Assembly: GCF_001189295.1 (NCBI RefSeq)
Contig: NZ_CP012159.1
Location: 4,356,525-4,420,524, forward strand
Direction: 5' to 3'
Source: Chondromyces crocatus
GTDB lineage: Bacteria; Myxococcota_A; Polyangia; Polyangiales; Polyangiaceae
Length of the DNA stretch: 64,000 bases
Shown: piece by piece, positions 27,165 to 38,535 of the stretch
Numbering within the stretch: position 1 is the first letter of the stretch
How the letters are laid out: the number at the start of each line of letters is the position of its first letter
Made by a program: the position numbers and the translations under genes
The notes under the pieces: generated by a model
What the model was told of the DNA's origin: nothing
Databases searched by the model: none
The model's input: the letters and a program-made list of their open reading frames with translations, nothing else

Positions 27165-27752
27165 ATGGGATCCTTGCCGTTCGAAGGGGGCCGGAAGGCA
27201 GCGTGCATCCGTCAGCAGGGGAGGCGGTCGGCGCTCCAGACGGTGTTCGCGCTCTCGCTGGGCGCATTGTTCTCCTGTGACGGGCTCGACAACATCGACG
27301 TCGAGGTCTCGGGAAAGGCCGTCGTACGGGCGGGAACGCTGCTGGAGGAGCTGCTCGACGCCCTGAACATCCCGGCGTTCGACAGCATCGACCTGACGCA
27401 GGAGCTCGAGAACCAGGGCGTCACCAAGGACGACGTCGACTCGGTGATCATGACCCAGTTCGTGCTCACCATCGAAGGGCCGCCAGAGGCGACGTTCGAG
27501 TTCCTCGACTCCGTGCGGTTTTACGCCGAGACGTCAGGGCAACCGAAGGTCCTGATCGGGAAGATCGACGAGATCCCGGCCGGTGCGCGGCAGGTCGCAC
27601 TCGAGCTCGTGGAGGGAGTGGAGCTCAAGCCCTACGTGGTCGCGCCCCGGATGAAGATCACGGGGGAGATCTCGGGCCGGCGCCCCAAGCAAGACACGAC
27701 CGTCGTCGCCGATGTCGTTCTGGATGTCGACATCACCATCCCAGGCTGCTAG
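27165..27752 (+). CDS. Putative lipoprotein of unknown function
   Basis: A 195-residue protein with a basic N-terminus, a hydrophobic stretch (VFALSLGALFSC) that may be a lipobox, and a mature part of alternating strands (SVIMTQFVLTIEGP, KVLIGKIDEIPAG) ending in a Cys. The strand pattern suggests an all-beta or immunoglobulin-like domain. No family recognised. The next gene converges on it, 48 bp away. Confidence 0.5.
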   Translation: MGSLPFEGGRKAACIRQQGRRSALQTVFALSLGALFSCDGLDNIDVEVSGKAVVRAGTLLEELLDALNIPAFDSIDLTQELENQGVTKDDVDSVIMTQFVLTIEGPPEATFEFLDSVRFYAETSGQPKVLIGKIDEIPAGARQVALELVEGVELKPYVVAPRMKITGEISGRRPKQDTTVVADVVLDVDITIPGC

Positions 27753-27800
27753 CGCGCCGAGTCTTCGACGACGGGCCGCGCGACCTGGGGCGTGTGGCGC

Positions 27801-29000
27801 TCACCGCGGCCTCTTCACCCCTTCGTAGGTCTCCAGGGCGAATGGCAGCGTCAGCGCTCCGAAGTCCGGAATGCTGCCTGTGAGGGCGGCCTCGCCCTCG
27901 CCAGCCGGCGCGTCGAGTCTGCTGTTCTGCTCCAGCGCGATGTCCTGGTTGCGTGTCACATAGGCGCGCAGGGTGGCCTCGTACGAGGCGATGCCACCGA
28001 CGAGGTCGTCCTTGTGCGCGGCGAGTTCACCCGCCAGGACGTAAGCGCCGACCATCGCGACCGAGGTCGCCTGACCTGTGCCCAGCGAGACGGCGTAGCC
28101 CGCATCGCCGACCAGCACGACCCGCCCGCACGACCAGCGATCCATGCGGACCTGGCTCAGCGAGTAGAAGTGGAAGTCGGTCGCGCGCAGCATGTGCTCC
28201 ACGATCTCCGGGATCACCCACCCGGCGCCAGCGCACCGGTCGGCGAGCAGCCGCTTCTGCGCGTCGATGTCGCGGGAGCCCTGGTCGATCCCCTCCGGCG
28301 CGTTGAAGCCGAGGTACGTCCTCGCGTCGACGTCCTTCCGCAGGCCCATGACGAGCGCGCCCACGGTGTCGGGCTGCTGGTGCATGACCTGCCAGCGCTC
28401 GAGACCGAGGAAGTTCGGCATGCCGAACGTCGCGACGTACAGGTCGCCGAAGGGGCGTACGAACTGCTCGTCGGGGCCGAAGGCGATCCGCCGCACTGCC
28501 GAGCCCAGCCCATCCGCGCCGATCACGAGGTCGAAGCGTCGAGGCGTGGCGGTGACGAACGTGACGTCGACGCCCGACGCGTCCTGGATCAGCGACGCGA
28601 TGGAGTCACCGAAGAGGTACTCGACCCGGGGGCCCACGGCGCCGTGGAGCACGTCACAGAGGTCGTCCCGCAGGATCTCCACATCGGGACTGTCGAGCCG
28701 GCCGCCGGTCAAGGTGCTTTCCGTGCTCCGGAAGATCTCCTGACCGGCTGCGTCGACCACCGAGATGCCCGTGAGCTTCGTGCTGCGATCGCGGAGCGTC
28801 GTCAGGACGCCCATCCGCGCCGCGACCTCCAGGGCCGGACCACGCACGTCGAGCGCATGACCGCCTGGCCGCAGATGGGGAGCGCGCTCGACCACCGTGA
28901 CCTCGAAGCCATGGCGGGTGAGCCAGCAGGCAGTGGTGAGACCGGAGATGCTGGCGCCGGAGACCAGCGCTCGGCGCGGCGCGAGGGGCGTTGCGTTCAT
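27801..29000 (-). CDS. FAD-dependent aromatic-ring monooxygenase (PHBH/TetX-like)
   Basis: A 399-residue class A flavin monooxygenase. The N-terminal dinucleotide site reads SGASISGLTTACWLTRHGF followed by ERAP; it departs from the GxGxxG consensus only in having Ser/Ala at the first positions, as in TetX-type enzymes. The DG-type motif is LVIGADGLGSAVR, and the FAD ribityl motif is VVLVGDAGYAVS. The C-terminal helix lacks a thioredoxin-like domain. It is divergent from an adjacent LysR gene, which likely controls it. Substrate unknown: an aromatic compound or antibiotic. Confidence 0.87.
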   Translation of the reverse strand: MNATPLAPRRALVSGASISGLTTACWLTRHGFEVTVVERAPHLRPGGHALDVRGPALEVAARMGVLTTLRDRSTKLTGISVVDAAGQEIFRSTESTLTGGRLDSPDVEILRDDLCDVLHGAVGPRVEYLFGDSIASLIQDASGVDVTFVTATPRRFDLVIGADGLGSAVRRIAFGPDEQFVRPFGDLYVATFGMPNFLGLERWQVMHQQPDTVGALVMGLRKDVDARTYLGFNAPEGIDQGSRDIDAQKRLLADRCAGAGWVIPEIVEHMLRATDFHFYSLSQVRMDRWSCGRVVLVGDAGYAVSLGTGQATSVAMVGAYVLAGELAAHKDDLVGGIASYEATLRAYVTRNQDIALEQNSRLDAPAGEGEAALTGSIPDFGALTLPFALETYEGVKRPR

Positions 29001-29085
29001 GAGCGTTCACGTACGCTGCGCGCATCGAGCCATCCAGGACGTTGATCGGCTGCGTATGATGCCTCTTTGGCAACGGTAGGACACC
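29001..29085. promoter_or_regulatory. Divergent monooxygenase/LysR promoter region
   Basis: The 85-bp gap carries an inverted repeat AGCGT-N6-ACGCT (29002-29017) right beside the monooxygenase start, a possible LysR-type operator. Promoter hexamers are not obvious. The arrangement of a LysR regulator divergent from its target is standard. Confidence 0.4.
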
Positions 29086-30054
29086 ATGGAACTCCGACAC
29101 CTGCGCTACTTCGTGACGATCGCCGAGGAGCAGAGCTTCCGACGTGCTGCCGAGAGGCTCCACGTCTCGCAGTCACCGCTGAGCCGGCAGATGAAGGATC
29201 TCGAGGAGGAGATGGGCGTCGCGCTCTTCGAGCCCGAGGGACGTGGCATCAAGCTCACTGCCGCCGGGAAAGCCTTCGCCGAGAGAGCCCGGGGCATCCT
29301 GGCGAGCGTCGACGCGGCCGTCGACGAGGCCAAGGGGGTCGCCGAAGGGAGGCTCGGCACGGTGGTCATCGGCTTCGAGACGGGGACGACCTTCATGGGG
29401 GCGCTGCTGTCCCTCGTCGCGGCGTTCCGGAAGCGCGCGCCCCGCGTCGGCTTGCAGCTCGTCCCCATGAGCAGCGTCGAGCAGTGGACGGCGCTACGAC
29501 AGGGGACGATCGCCTTCGGTTATGGCGCCTACGCGCCCAGCGATGACACGCTCGTCCACCTGGAGATGAGCCGCGACCGGCTCGGGCTGCTGCTCTCCAC
29601 GGACCATCGTCTCGCACGGCGGAAGAAGATCCGGCTGCGGGACCTCGACAGCGAGCGGGTGCTCCTCCAGCCGCGTCAGCTCTATCCACGGCTGCACGCA
29701 GACCTCATCACGGCGGCGCGTGCACAGGGGGTGACGCTGCACGTGACGGCAGAGGTGCTGGACCTGGAGGCGCTTCTGGCGCTGGTGGTGATCGGTGACG
29801 CGGTCACGTTCCTCACCGAGAAGTTCTGGGAGCCGGTCTTGCACACATCGCTCTCGTGGCGACCCGTCGAAGACCTTCACATCCACCTGAGCGAGGTCGT
29901 CACCTGGCGCGCGGAGGATGCCAGCGTGCCCGTGGTGCGTGCGCTGATCGAGAGCGCACGCGAGGTGAGCCCGATCGCGCAGAGCGCGACGAAGCGAGCG
30001 TCATCCTCCTCGACGGACGAGCGAAAGCGTCGTGACCAGCGCCGAACGTCCTGA
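29086..30054 (+). CDS. LysR-family transcriptional regulator
   Basis: A 322-residue LTTR. The N-terminal winged helix is complete: MELRHLRYFVTIAEEQSFRR then AAERLHVSQSPLSRQMKDLE and LFEPEGRGIKLTAAGKAF. The co-inducer domain (~90-300) is of normal length, with a basic Ser-rich tail. Likely autoregulated and acting on the divergent monooxygenase gene in response to an unknown ligand. Its downstream flank ends in a small CCCCT-TCG-AGGGG hairpin and then a tandem-repeat array. Confidence 0.9.
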   Translation: MELRHLRYFVTIAEEQSFRRAAERLHVSQSPLSRQMKDLEEEMGVALFEPEGRGIKLTAAGKAFAERARGILASVDAAVDEAKGVAEGRLGTVVIGFETGTTFMGALLSLVAAFRKRAPRVGLQLVPMSSVEQWTALRQGTIAFGYGAYAPSDDTLVHLEMSRDRLGLLLSTDHRLARRKKIRLRDLDSERVLLQPRQLYPRLHADLITAARAQGVTLHVTAEVLDLEALLALVVIGDAVTFLTEKFWEPVLHTSLSWRPVEDLHIHLSEVVTWRAEDASVPVVRALIESAREVSPIAQSATKRASSSSTDERKRRDQRRTS

Positions 30055-30167
30055 TGGGCGGCAGGAACGACCCGTGGCCCTTGTGTGCTGGGGTGGCGGC
30101 TTTGCTCCTGCAACGGCTGACGTATGTCCACGCGAAATTTTCCGTGTTCGAGAGCTCCTCCCGAGCG

Positions 30168-30180
30168 CCCCTTCGAGGGG
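30168..30180 (+). terminator. Small hairpin downstream of the LysR gene
   Basis: CCCCT-TCG-AGGGG, a 5-bp GC-rich stem with a 3-nt loop, 114 bases after the lysR-type stop, with no T-run. A weak terminator candidate. Confidence 0.35.
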
Positions 30181-30210
30181 AACCAGACCCTCCAGCAGAA
30201 GCTGGCTGAC

Positions 30211-30780
30211 GCTCCTCGTCGTGGTTCCTGAAGCACGAGCAGGAGGTAGCGGACCCCCCTCATCGTGGTTCCTGAAGCACGAGCAGGAGGTAGCGGAAGC
30301 TCCTCATCGTGGTTCCCGGAGCACGAGCAGGAGGTAGCGGAAGCTCCTCATCGTGGTTCCTGAAGCACGAGCAGGAGGTAGCCGAAGCTCCTCGTCGTGG
30401 TTCCCGGAGCACGAGCAGGAGGTAGCGGAAGCTCCTCATCGTGGTTCCCGGAGCACGAGCAGGAGGTAGCGGAAGCTCCTCATCGTGGTTCCCGGAGCAC
30501 GAGCAGGAGGTAGCGGGAGCTCCTCATCGTGGTTCCCGGAGCACGAGCAGGAGGTAGCGGAAGCTCCTCATCGTGGTTCCTGAAGCACGAGCAGGAGGTA
30601 GCGGAAGCTCCTCATCGTGGTTCCCGGAGCACGAGCAGGAGGTAGCGGAAGCTCCTCATCGTGGTTCCCGGAGCACGAGCAGGAGGTAGCGGAAGCTCCT
30701 CATCGTGGTTCCTGAAGCACGAGCAGGAGGTAGCGGAAGCTCCTCATCGTGGTTCCCGGAGCACGAGCAGGAGGTAGCGG
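30211..30780. repeat. 44-bp tandem repeat array, 13 copies
   Basis: Thirteen head-to-tail copies of a 44-bp unit (core GTGGTTCCCGGAGCACGAGC followed by AGGAGGTAGCGGAAGC) start at 30211 and step exactly 44 bp. Variants alternate mainly between TTCCTGAAGCACGAG and TTCCCGGAGCACGAG. Forty-four is not a multiple of three, so the array cannot encode a periodic protein, and no spacers exist, so it is not CRISPR. Each unit junction can form an AGGAG/CTCCT stem. The whole 30055-30976 gap (922 bp) holds this array and no gene. Confidence 0.9.
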
Positions 30781-30976
30781 CCCCTCTCCTCAGCCGATCT
30801 CTCCACCTTGCACAAGCCGTCCAGGGGGTCTGGCGTGGTGATGTCGATGTGGTGTGGAACACGTCCTCTCGCGTTTGCGGCAGGCGGATTCGCCCTCATG
30901 CAGGCGGCACGCCGTCTCGAACGGTCCACATCGCCGCGCTAGGCCCCTGGTGCCGTCCCGCGTACCTTCCACCCCG

Positions 30977-32398
30977 ATGGCCCTGCGCTGGCGCCTCGTC
31001 CCGCTCCTCGCGTTTTCACTGGGCTGCCTCGTGGCCACCACGGCCACCTCCGCGGCGGACGCTCCAGCCGTCCCCAGCTCGGCCGAGCCAGGGCGACCCG
31101 ACCTCATCGACGACGCCAACCGGCTCACGCGCCTCTGGTCCACGCCCACCGACGCGGATCTCGCTGCGGGGACGCGCCCCCTCGTACGCCGTCTCCCACC
31201 GGTGTTCGTCGAGCATGGCCGCATGACCCTGGTCCGACTGCAGGAGCCCACCGCGGTCGCGCCAGCGGGCAGCGGAGCGCCTGGCGCGCGACCCGGCGGC
31301 GCCTGGCCCGAAGGGTGCTTGTCCGTCGTCTTTCTGGGCCCTCGCACGGCCGACTTCGTCGTCGACACCGAGATCGTCCCCGAGGAGCAGGCTTCGCTCG
31401 AGGAGCTTCTGCGTCAGGTGCATCGGGGGGGAGCCACGCGCCGCTTCCGCAGTGTCGCCGGGGCAGCACGCATCGATCGCTGCGGTCCGGAGCGCGACAG
31501 CCTCCGCCTCGCGGTCCTCCAGATCGAGGGGCCCCGTGCCGCCATCGAGGTCATCGTGTCCGACTCGACGACGCTGCAGGAGCCGCTCGAAGCCGTGTTT
31601 CCGGAGCGCGTGTTCGGCCCCCTGGCGCCGCGAGGCGATCTCGGCCCCGCCCTGGAGCCCGGCCCGCTCGCCGAGCGCGTCGCACGGGCGGAGCGTCGCG
31701 CGCGTGCCGACGGGGCGACGCGCTTCGTCAAGACGGAGACCCGCTCGTCCGTGGAGGGGACGGGCGAGCTTGCGCTGAGGTTGCCCGAAGGGTGCCACCG
31801 CGTGGAGGTCATGGCCGATGTCCCGTCGACGCTTCCGAGAGCAGCCACGGACGTGGACGCAGCGATCCGAGAAGAAGGCGCGGGGCGCTTGCTCGACCGC
31901 GATCGCGGCGAGGCTGCCGACGCGCGCCTCTTCGCCTGCGTGGGTGAGCCGACCCTGGTCGAGATCCCCTTCGTGGGCACGGCGGGCGCGGTCCGGGTGA
32001 TCGTTTCCGACGCGACCTGGCCCATCCCCTCCGCGGTCCCGGCGCACCATGGCGCGCGTGCGCGTGGGGGCTTTGCTGCTGCACTCCGGCGCCGCAATGC
32101 TCCAGCGCCCGTCGCGGCGCCGCTCCACGAGGTGGTGGGCATCGCGGGTGACACGCTCGTTCCTCTGTCGGTGGAGCCGGGCCGCTGCTACTTCGCGGCC
32201 GTCGCCGTGGCGCGAGGCGAGGCGCGTGCGCTCCGGCTCGGGGTGGAGATCGGGGAGCGCGCCTTGCGGGACGACGCGCCTCGCGCGGACAGCGCTGGCG
32301 CCGCCTTCTGTGCGGAGGCCGAAGACCGCGTGGTGGTGCGGGTGTTCTCGCGCGGTCAGTCGGCGTGGTGGGCGCTTGCCGTGTGGCCGATGAGCTGA
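30977..32398 (+). CDS. Secreted protein with repeated beta-type domains (paralog A)
   Basis: A 473-residue exported protein: the hydrophobic N-terminus (LVPLLAFSLGCLVATTATSA) could be a Sec signal or lipobox (LGC). The mature part has about three ~120-residue units, each with a PxGxC-(V/F) motif (LPEGCHRVEVMADV, VEPGRCYFAAVAVA, WPEGCLSVVF) and a downstream single Cys (ARLFACVGEPT). The same unit occurs in the protein at 34521-36275, so the two are paralogs around a kinase gene. ATG 30977 is used because the signal peptide begins there. No known family recognised. Confidence 0.55.
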   Translation: MALRWRLVPLLAFSLGCLVATTATSAADAPAVPSSAEPGRPDLIDDANRLTRLWSTPTDADLAAGTRPLVRRLPPVFVEHGRMTLVRLQEPTAVAPAGSGAPGARPGGAWPEGCLSVVFLGPRTADFVVDTEIVPEEQASLEELLRQVHRGGATRRFRSVAGAARIDRCGPERDSLRLAVLQIEGPRAAIEVIVSDSTTLQEPLEAVFPERVFGPLAPRGDLGPALEPGPLAERVARAERRARADGATRFVKTETRSSVEGTGELALRLPEGCHRVEVMADVPSTLPRAATDVDAAIREEGAGRLLDRDRGEAADARLFACVGEPTLVEIPFVGTAGAVRVIVSDATWPIPSAVPAHHGARARGGFAAALRRRNAPAPVAAPLHEVVGIAGDTLVPLSVEPGRCYFAAVAVARGEARALRLGVEIGERALRDDAPRADSAGAAFCAEAEDRVVVRVFSRGQSAWWALAVWPMS

Positions 32399-32579
32399 CG
32401 TCCTCCGTGCAACCAGCGCCTGGATTTCGTGCTCGATGCACTCAGCCGTGCAGGCCGCAAGGCTGGCATCGTGTGAGCGCTGGAGGTCCGCCGGAGCACG
32501 TGAGGGGGTGGGTCTCGGGTTCCCGGGTCGACCTCGCTCCCTTGACCAGGGTCCTCGCGTGGGTGATAGTGGGACCTCC

Positions 32580-34310
32580 ATGGACGACGGGCCCCGCGTT
32601 GTCGGCGCTCCTTTACTGAAGCGTTATCAGCTTCAGACGCGCCTCGCGCGCGGCGGTACCGGAGAGGTTTTCCGGGCCCTCTGCACGGATCCAGACGCCG
32701 AAGAGGAAGACCGATCCAGCGAGCCGGTCGTCGTGCGTCGCATCATGCCGCTGCACGTCGGCAGCCAGGGGCTCACCGAGCAGTTCCTCGCGGAGGCCCG
32801 GGTCATGCAACGGCTCGACCACCCGAACCTCGTGCGCGTGCTCGACTACGGGGTAGGGGACGACGGCAATTTTCTGCTGGTCCAGGAGCTGGTTCACGGT
32901 CTCGACTTCGCCCGTTTCTGCCGCTGGCTCTGGGCGCGCGAGGAGCAGCTCCCCGTGCCGCTCGCCCTGTACGTCGTGGCGCAGGCCCTTCGTGGGCTCG
33001 CCCATGCGCACACCCACGAGGTGGCGGAGGGCGAGCCGCTCGTCCACCGCGACGTGAGCCCGGGCAACATCCTGCTCTCCACGACCGGGCAGGTGAAGCT
33101 CGCCGACTTCGGCGTCGCCCTGGCGGAGCGCGAGCCGAGCCCGCCCGACTCCACGCGCGAGGTCACGCCGAGCGGTCGCCACCTGCTCACGGGCAAACCC
33201 GACTACATGGCGCCAGAGCAGTTCGACGGGGCTCCCGTCGATGCCCGTGCCGATCTGTTCTCGGTCGGTGTCGTGCTCTACGAGGCCCTCACGGGCTCCC
33301 GGCCTTTCTCGGGGGCCTCGGTCAGCGAGCGCATGGAAGCCGTCCATGCCGGCCGCGCGCAGTCCGTTCGCGATCTGCGACCCGACGTCGGTCCAGAGCT
33401 GGAAGCCCTGCTGGCGCGCGCGCTCGCGCCTCACCCCGAGGATCGCTTCCCCGACGCCTCGACCATGGCCCACGCGCTCGACGTTCTCCGGTCGACGGTG
33501 GCGAGCCTTCCCGAAGAGCGTCGGTCCGCGGTGACCCGCGCTTCGTCCGCGGCGACGGCGCTGGAAGACCTGACCGTGCCCGAAGAGGCGAGTTCCTCCC
33601 CCGAGGACGAGGGCACCAGCGATGGCCTGCAAGGCGACGCCAACCAGTGCAGAGGCAGGTCGGCGAGACCCTCGGCATCGGATGACCTGAGCCAGCCGGA
33701 TGCTCTCGACGCTGCCCTCCTGGCCGAGCTGCTCGCGGGGGCCATCCGTGACGTGCCACCGCCTCAGCCATCGCTTCGCCCTCCAGCGGATGCACCCGAT
33801 GCGGACGAGGACCTCACCGGGCGTGAGCTCCTCCGCTCCCTGGAAGACGACCGCTTCACCCTCGCCCCCCTGCCCGAGCCGGTGTCGTTCGACAGTGACC
33901 CCGCGCTCGACCTCTTCGTCTCGAAATCCCTCCTCCGGGCCAGTGTCTCGGAGGTGCCGGGCCACGGCGCCCTCGCCACGCCCATCCCTCTGCTGTCCCA
34001 TGCCGCCCTGGAGCGGAGCGCCGCGACCTCGCGTCCGCCGCCGACCCGGGCCCGCAGGAGCTGGATGCTCGTCGGTGCGGCCGTGGCGATCGCCGCCCTC
34101 ACCGCGATCGCGCTCCGGCCACAACAACAGGGTGCGTCGAGCCGCGCCCGGCCAGCATCGCACCTGCTGCGCGCCGCGGTTGCCACGGCAGCACCCGCCG
34201 TGTCCAGCGTGGCCATGCCTTCCCTCGCCCCGACGCCTCCGCCGGCCACGGCCCAACCTCCTGCGGGGGCATCTCCTGCGTCGCTGTCCAGCCCGGCCGC
34301 GGTCCGATGA
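32580..34310 (+). CDS. Membrane-anchored Ser/Thr protein kinase with Arg at the beta-3 lysine
   Basis: A 576-residue Pkn2-type kinase. The glycine loop is RGGTGEVF, the alpha-C Glu is in LAEARVMQRLDHPN, the catalytic loop VHRDVSPGNILL (Asp158), the Mg site ADFGVA (Asp176) and the APE motif MAPEQF. The beta-3 segment reads VVVRRIMP where VVIKRI is expected, so the ATP-binding Lys is Arg53. After the kinase core (to ~300) comes a Pro/Ser/Ala-rich linker, one TM helix (MLVGAAVAIAALTAIAL, ~500-517) and a short Pro/Ala outer tail. It lies between two paralogous secreted proteins that may be its sensory partners. Confidence 0.85.
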   Translation: MDDGPRVVGAPLLKRYQLQTRLARGGTGEVFRALCTDPDAEEEDRSSEPVVVRRIMPLHVGSQGLTEQFLAEARVMQRLDHPNLVRVLDYGVGDDGNFLLVQELVHGLDFARFCRWLWAREEQLPVPLALYVVAQALRGLAHAHTHEVAEGEPLVHRDVSPGNILLSTTGQVKLADFGVALAEREPSPPDSTREVTPSGRHLLTGKPDYMAPEQFDGAPVDARADLFSVGVVLYEALTGSRPFSGASVSERMEAVHAGRAQSVRDLRPDVGPELEALLARALAPHPEDRFPDASTMAHALDVLRSTVASLPEERRSAVTRASSAATALEDLTVPEEASSSPEDEGTSDGLQGDANQCRGRSARPSASDDLSQPDALDAALLAELLAGAIRDVPPPQPSLRPPADAPDADEDLTGRELLRSLEDDRFTLAPLPEPVSFDSDPALDLFVSKSLLRASVSEVPGHGALATPIPLLSHAALERSAATSRPPPTRARRSWMLVGAAVAIAALTAIALRPQQQGASSRARPASHLLRAAVATAAPAVSSVAMPSLAPTPPPATAQPPAGASPASLSSPAAVR

Positions 34311-34520
34311 CGCCCAGCGCTGCCCGCTGAGCGCCGCAGCGCGCCAGGATGCGCCCACGTCCCCGTGATGGATCGCCAGGTCGAGTGCGAGTCCTGACGG
34401 CGGCAGCGCGACGTGGGGGATCCGCATGCTCGGGACGCGGCGTGACCGCGGGTGTACTAGTACTCGTCGTGCGTTCCCCCCTCAGTCAGGGGACGCAGCA
34501 CGAGCCTTCCACCCCCGACC

Positions 34521-36275
34521 TTGCGCACCTTCAAGAGTTCCTCTCCATCGCGTCTCCGCTTGTGGCTCCGGTCGTCCTCGTGGCCTTCCCTGGGCGCGCT
34601 GTCGCTGCTCGCCAGCGTCGGTTGCGGGGCCTCGGGTGCCACAGCCTCCACGGGGAGCGCCGGGGATCGTGAGCCCGTCGCGTTGCAGGTGCTCCCTGAT
34701 CGCGTCGAAGGCCGCGCGCTGCTCACGAACGACGGGGCCCTGGCCGAGCAGGCGGGGGCTTCCGGCTTGGAGGTGGCGGCGGCGGACATTTTGGCCGAGG
34801 GGGAGCGCCTGGGTCGCTTTCTGGAGATCCCTGCGGGGGAGTGCGCGCTGGTGCTCGCGCGTGCCTCGCCGACCGTGGGCAGCGTGCACCTGTTCGCCTA
34901 CGACGACGAAGGGAGCACGTTCGCCGCAGACGAGTCGACGGACGCGAAGGCGACCTTGCTCGCGTGTCCGCCGCATCCGCGGCGGCTCTACGTGGTCACG
35001 CGGGTGATGTCCGGGGCCGGGCTGGTCGCCATCGGGGTGCAGCGGGTCACCGTGGAGGTCGCGGACGCGGTGGCCCTGGCGGTGGGGGCGCGCGGTCGCC
35101 CGGGAGAAGGGAGCGAGCGGCTGGAGTCGTGGCCTGGGCTGGAGGCGAAGGTCCGCGCCCACCGGGCAGCCATCGGGGGTCGTTGGTCGGACGTGCGGCG
35201 CTCCCCGGTGCCGGTGGGGCCGCGGAGCCCGACGCGGGTGAGCTTCGTCATCGAGCCGGGCCGATGCCTGGATGTGTTCGTCGCACCGAGCGACGAGATC
35301 CCCTCGCTCGAGATGGTCGCCGAGGACGCCGGGGGGCGCATCGTGGCGCGCGCGCGGGAGACGGGCTCGGATCGCGCGCTCGTCCTGTGCTCCGCGACGC
35401 TCACCGAGGTCTCGCTCGCGCTGCGGTCGCGGGGGGCGCAGGGCGTGTGTGCGCTGGTCGCGGGGCGCTCCGGGGTGGGGGCCGAGGAGGAGATCGCGGC
35501 GTCGTCCGTGGCGGTGCAGGTGATCGAGACGCGCCCTCTTTCGGCGGTGCGCGAGGGGCACGAGCGCGCCTTGAAGGGGCATGGCTTCGGGCCCGCGCGG
35601 GCTTCGACGGGGACGGCGAAGGTGGGGAGTCGCAGCTCCGTCGCCCTCGATCTGCCGGCGGGCTGTGCGCGCATCGACGTGCTGGCGGGGAAGCCTCTGG
35701 GGGAGTTCGTCGCCGAGCTGTGGAGCGAGCACCACGAGCTGCTCGCGTCACGACGAGGCGGCGCGGCCACCACGCTCTACGCTTGTGGTGCGGGAGGCGC
35801 CGGGCGGGTGGATGTGGAGTCCCTTGCGAGGACCGGGCCGTTCGCCGTCACGGTGCGGAAGGATCCGGTGGCTCCCGCGGCGCTCGTGGCGCATCCGCTG
35901 GCAGCTTCGCGGCTGCTGTCGCGGCTCCTCGCCGGGGCCACGGGCGAGGGGGAGGGAGTGAGCGTCCTGGGGGCGGGGACCGCGGCGGGGGCCGAGGTGG
36001 TGGCGCTCGACGATGCGCGCTTGAAGCGGGTGCCGCTCTCGATCCCGGCGGACGGTTGTGTGGAGGTGATCGCTGCGCTCGACCGGGAAGGGGCGGGGCT
36101 CGATCTGCGCCTGGTCGATGCGGGGACGGGGGAGGGGCAGGTGGCGCGAGGTCGGTATGTGATCTCGGATCGCCGCTGTGCCGGGAGCGTTGCCTCGACG
36201 GGCGTGGCGGAGCTGCGCCTCGCTGCGGGCAAGGGGGACGCGCTGGTGCTGGTGCGCGCCGTCCCGGGGCCCTGA
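34521..36275 (+). CDS. Lipoprotein with repeated beta-type domains (paralog B)
   Basis: A 584-residue protein from TTG, with a lipobox LLASVGC. It has about four repeat units marked by PxGxC motifs (IPAGECALVLA, IEPGRCLDVFVA, LPAGCARIDVLAG, IPADGCVEVIAAL) spaced 120-160 residues, each followed by a second Cys (LLACPPHP, LVLCSATL, LYACGAGG). The same unit builds the protein at 30977-32398. The pattern suggests tandem beta-sandwiches each with a disulfide. Function unknown; the gene follows the kinase gene after a ~210-bp gap. The start codon is uncertain. Confidence 0.55.
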   Translation: MRTFKSSSPSRLRLWLRSSSWPSLGALSLLASVGCGASGATASTGSAGDREPVALQVLPDRVEGRALLTNDGALAEQAGASGLEVAAADILAEGERLGRFLEIPAGECALVLARASPTVGSVHLFAYDDEGSTFAADESTDAKATLLACPPHPRRLYVVTRVMSGAGLVAIGVQRVTVEVADAVALAVGARGRPGEGSERLESWPGLEAKVRAHRAAIGGRWSDVRRSPVPVGPRSPTRVSFVIEPGRCLDVFVAPSDEIPSLEMVAEDAGGRIVARARETGSDRALVLCSATLTEVSLALRSRGAQGVCALVAGRSGVGAEEEIAASSVAVQVIETRPLSAVREGHERALKGHGFGPARASTGTAKVGSRSSVALDLPAGCARIDVLAGKPLGEFVAELWSEHHELLASRRGGAATTLYACGAGGAGRVDVESLARTGPFAVTVRKDPVAPAALVAHPLAASRLLSRLLAGATGEGEGVSVLGAGTAAGAEVVALDDARLKRVPLSIPADGCVEVIAALDREGAGLDLRLVDAGTGEGQVARGRYVISDRRCAGSVASTGVAELRLAAGKGDALVLVRAVPGP

Positions 36276-36329
36276 GCTGCGCGGTCCGGGAGGGAAGGGG
36301 AGGAGCCGAGAGGGGAGCGGGAGGAGGCG

Positions 36330-36360
36330 CGTCCCGCGCGCCGAGGGGCTGCGCGGGACG
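36330..36360. terminator. Strong bidirectional hairpin between convergent genes
   Basis: CGTCCCGCGC and GCGCGGGACG form a perfect 10-bp stem around an 11-nt loop, in the 100-bp gap between the convergent lipoprotein and POT transporter genes. No T-run on either side. Confidence 0.65.
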
Positions 36361-36375
36361 TCGATCGGGGTGGGG

Positions 36376-38409
<2,034 letters not shown>

Positions 38410-38535
38410 GGCGCGGAGCACACCCGGCAGGAAGAGCCTTGTCAAGGCGTGCGGGGGCCCGGCACCCTCGGAAATGCACGGCGAGCCGCCCTGTGTCGAA
38501 CGACGCAAGGCGGCGTGGCGCGTGCGGGCCGGCGG

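Noticed and set aside
30211..30780. 44-bp repeats considered as a CRISPR array
   Set aside because: Units are contiguous with no variable spacers and no cas genes nearby.
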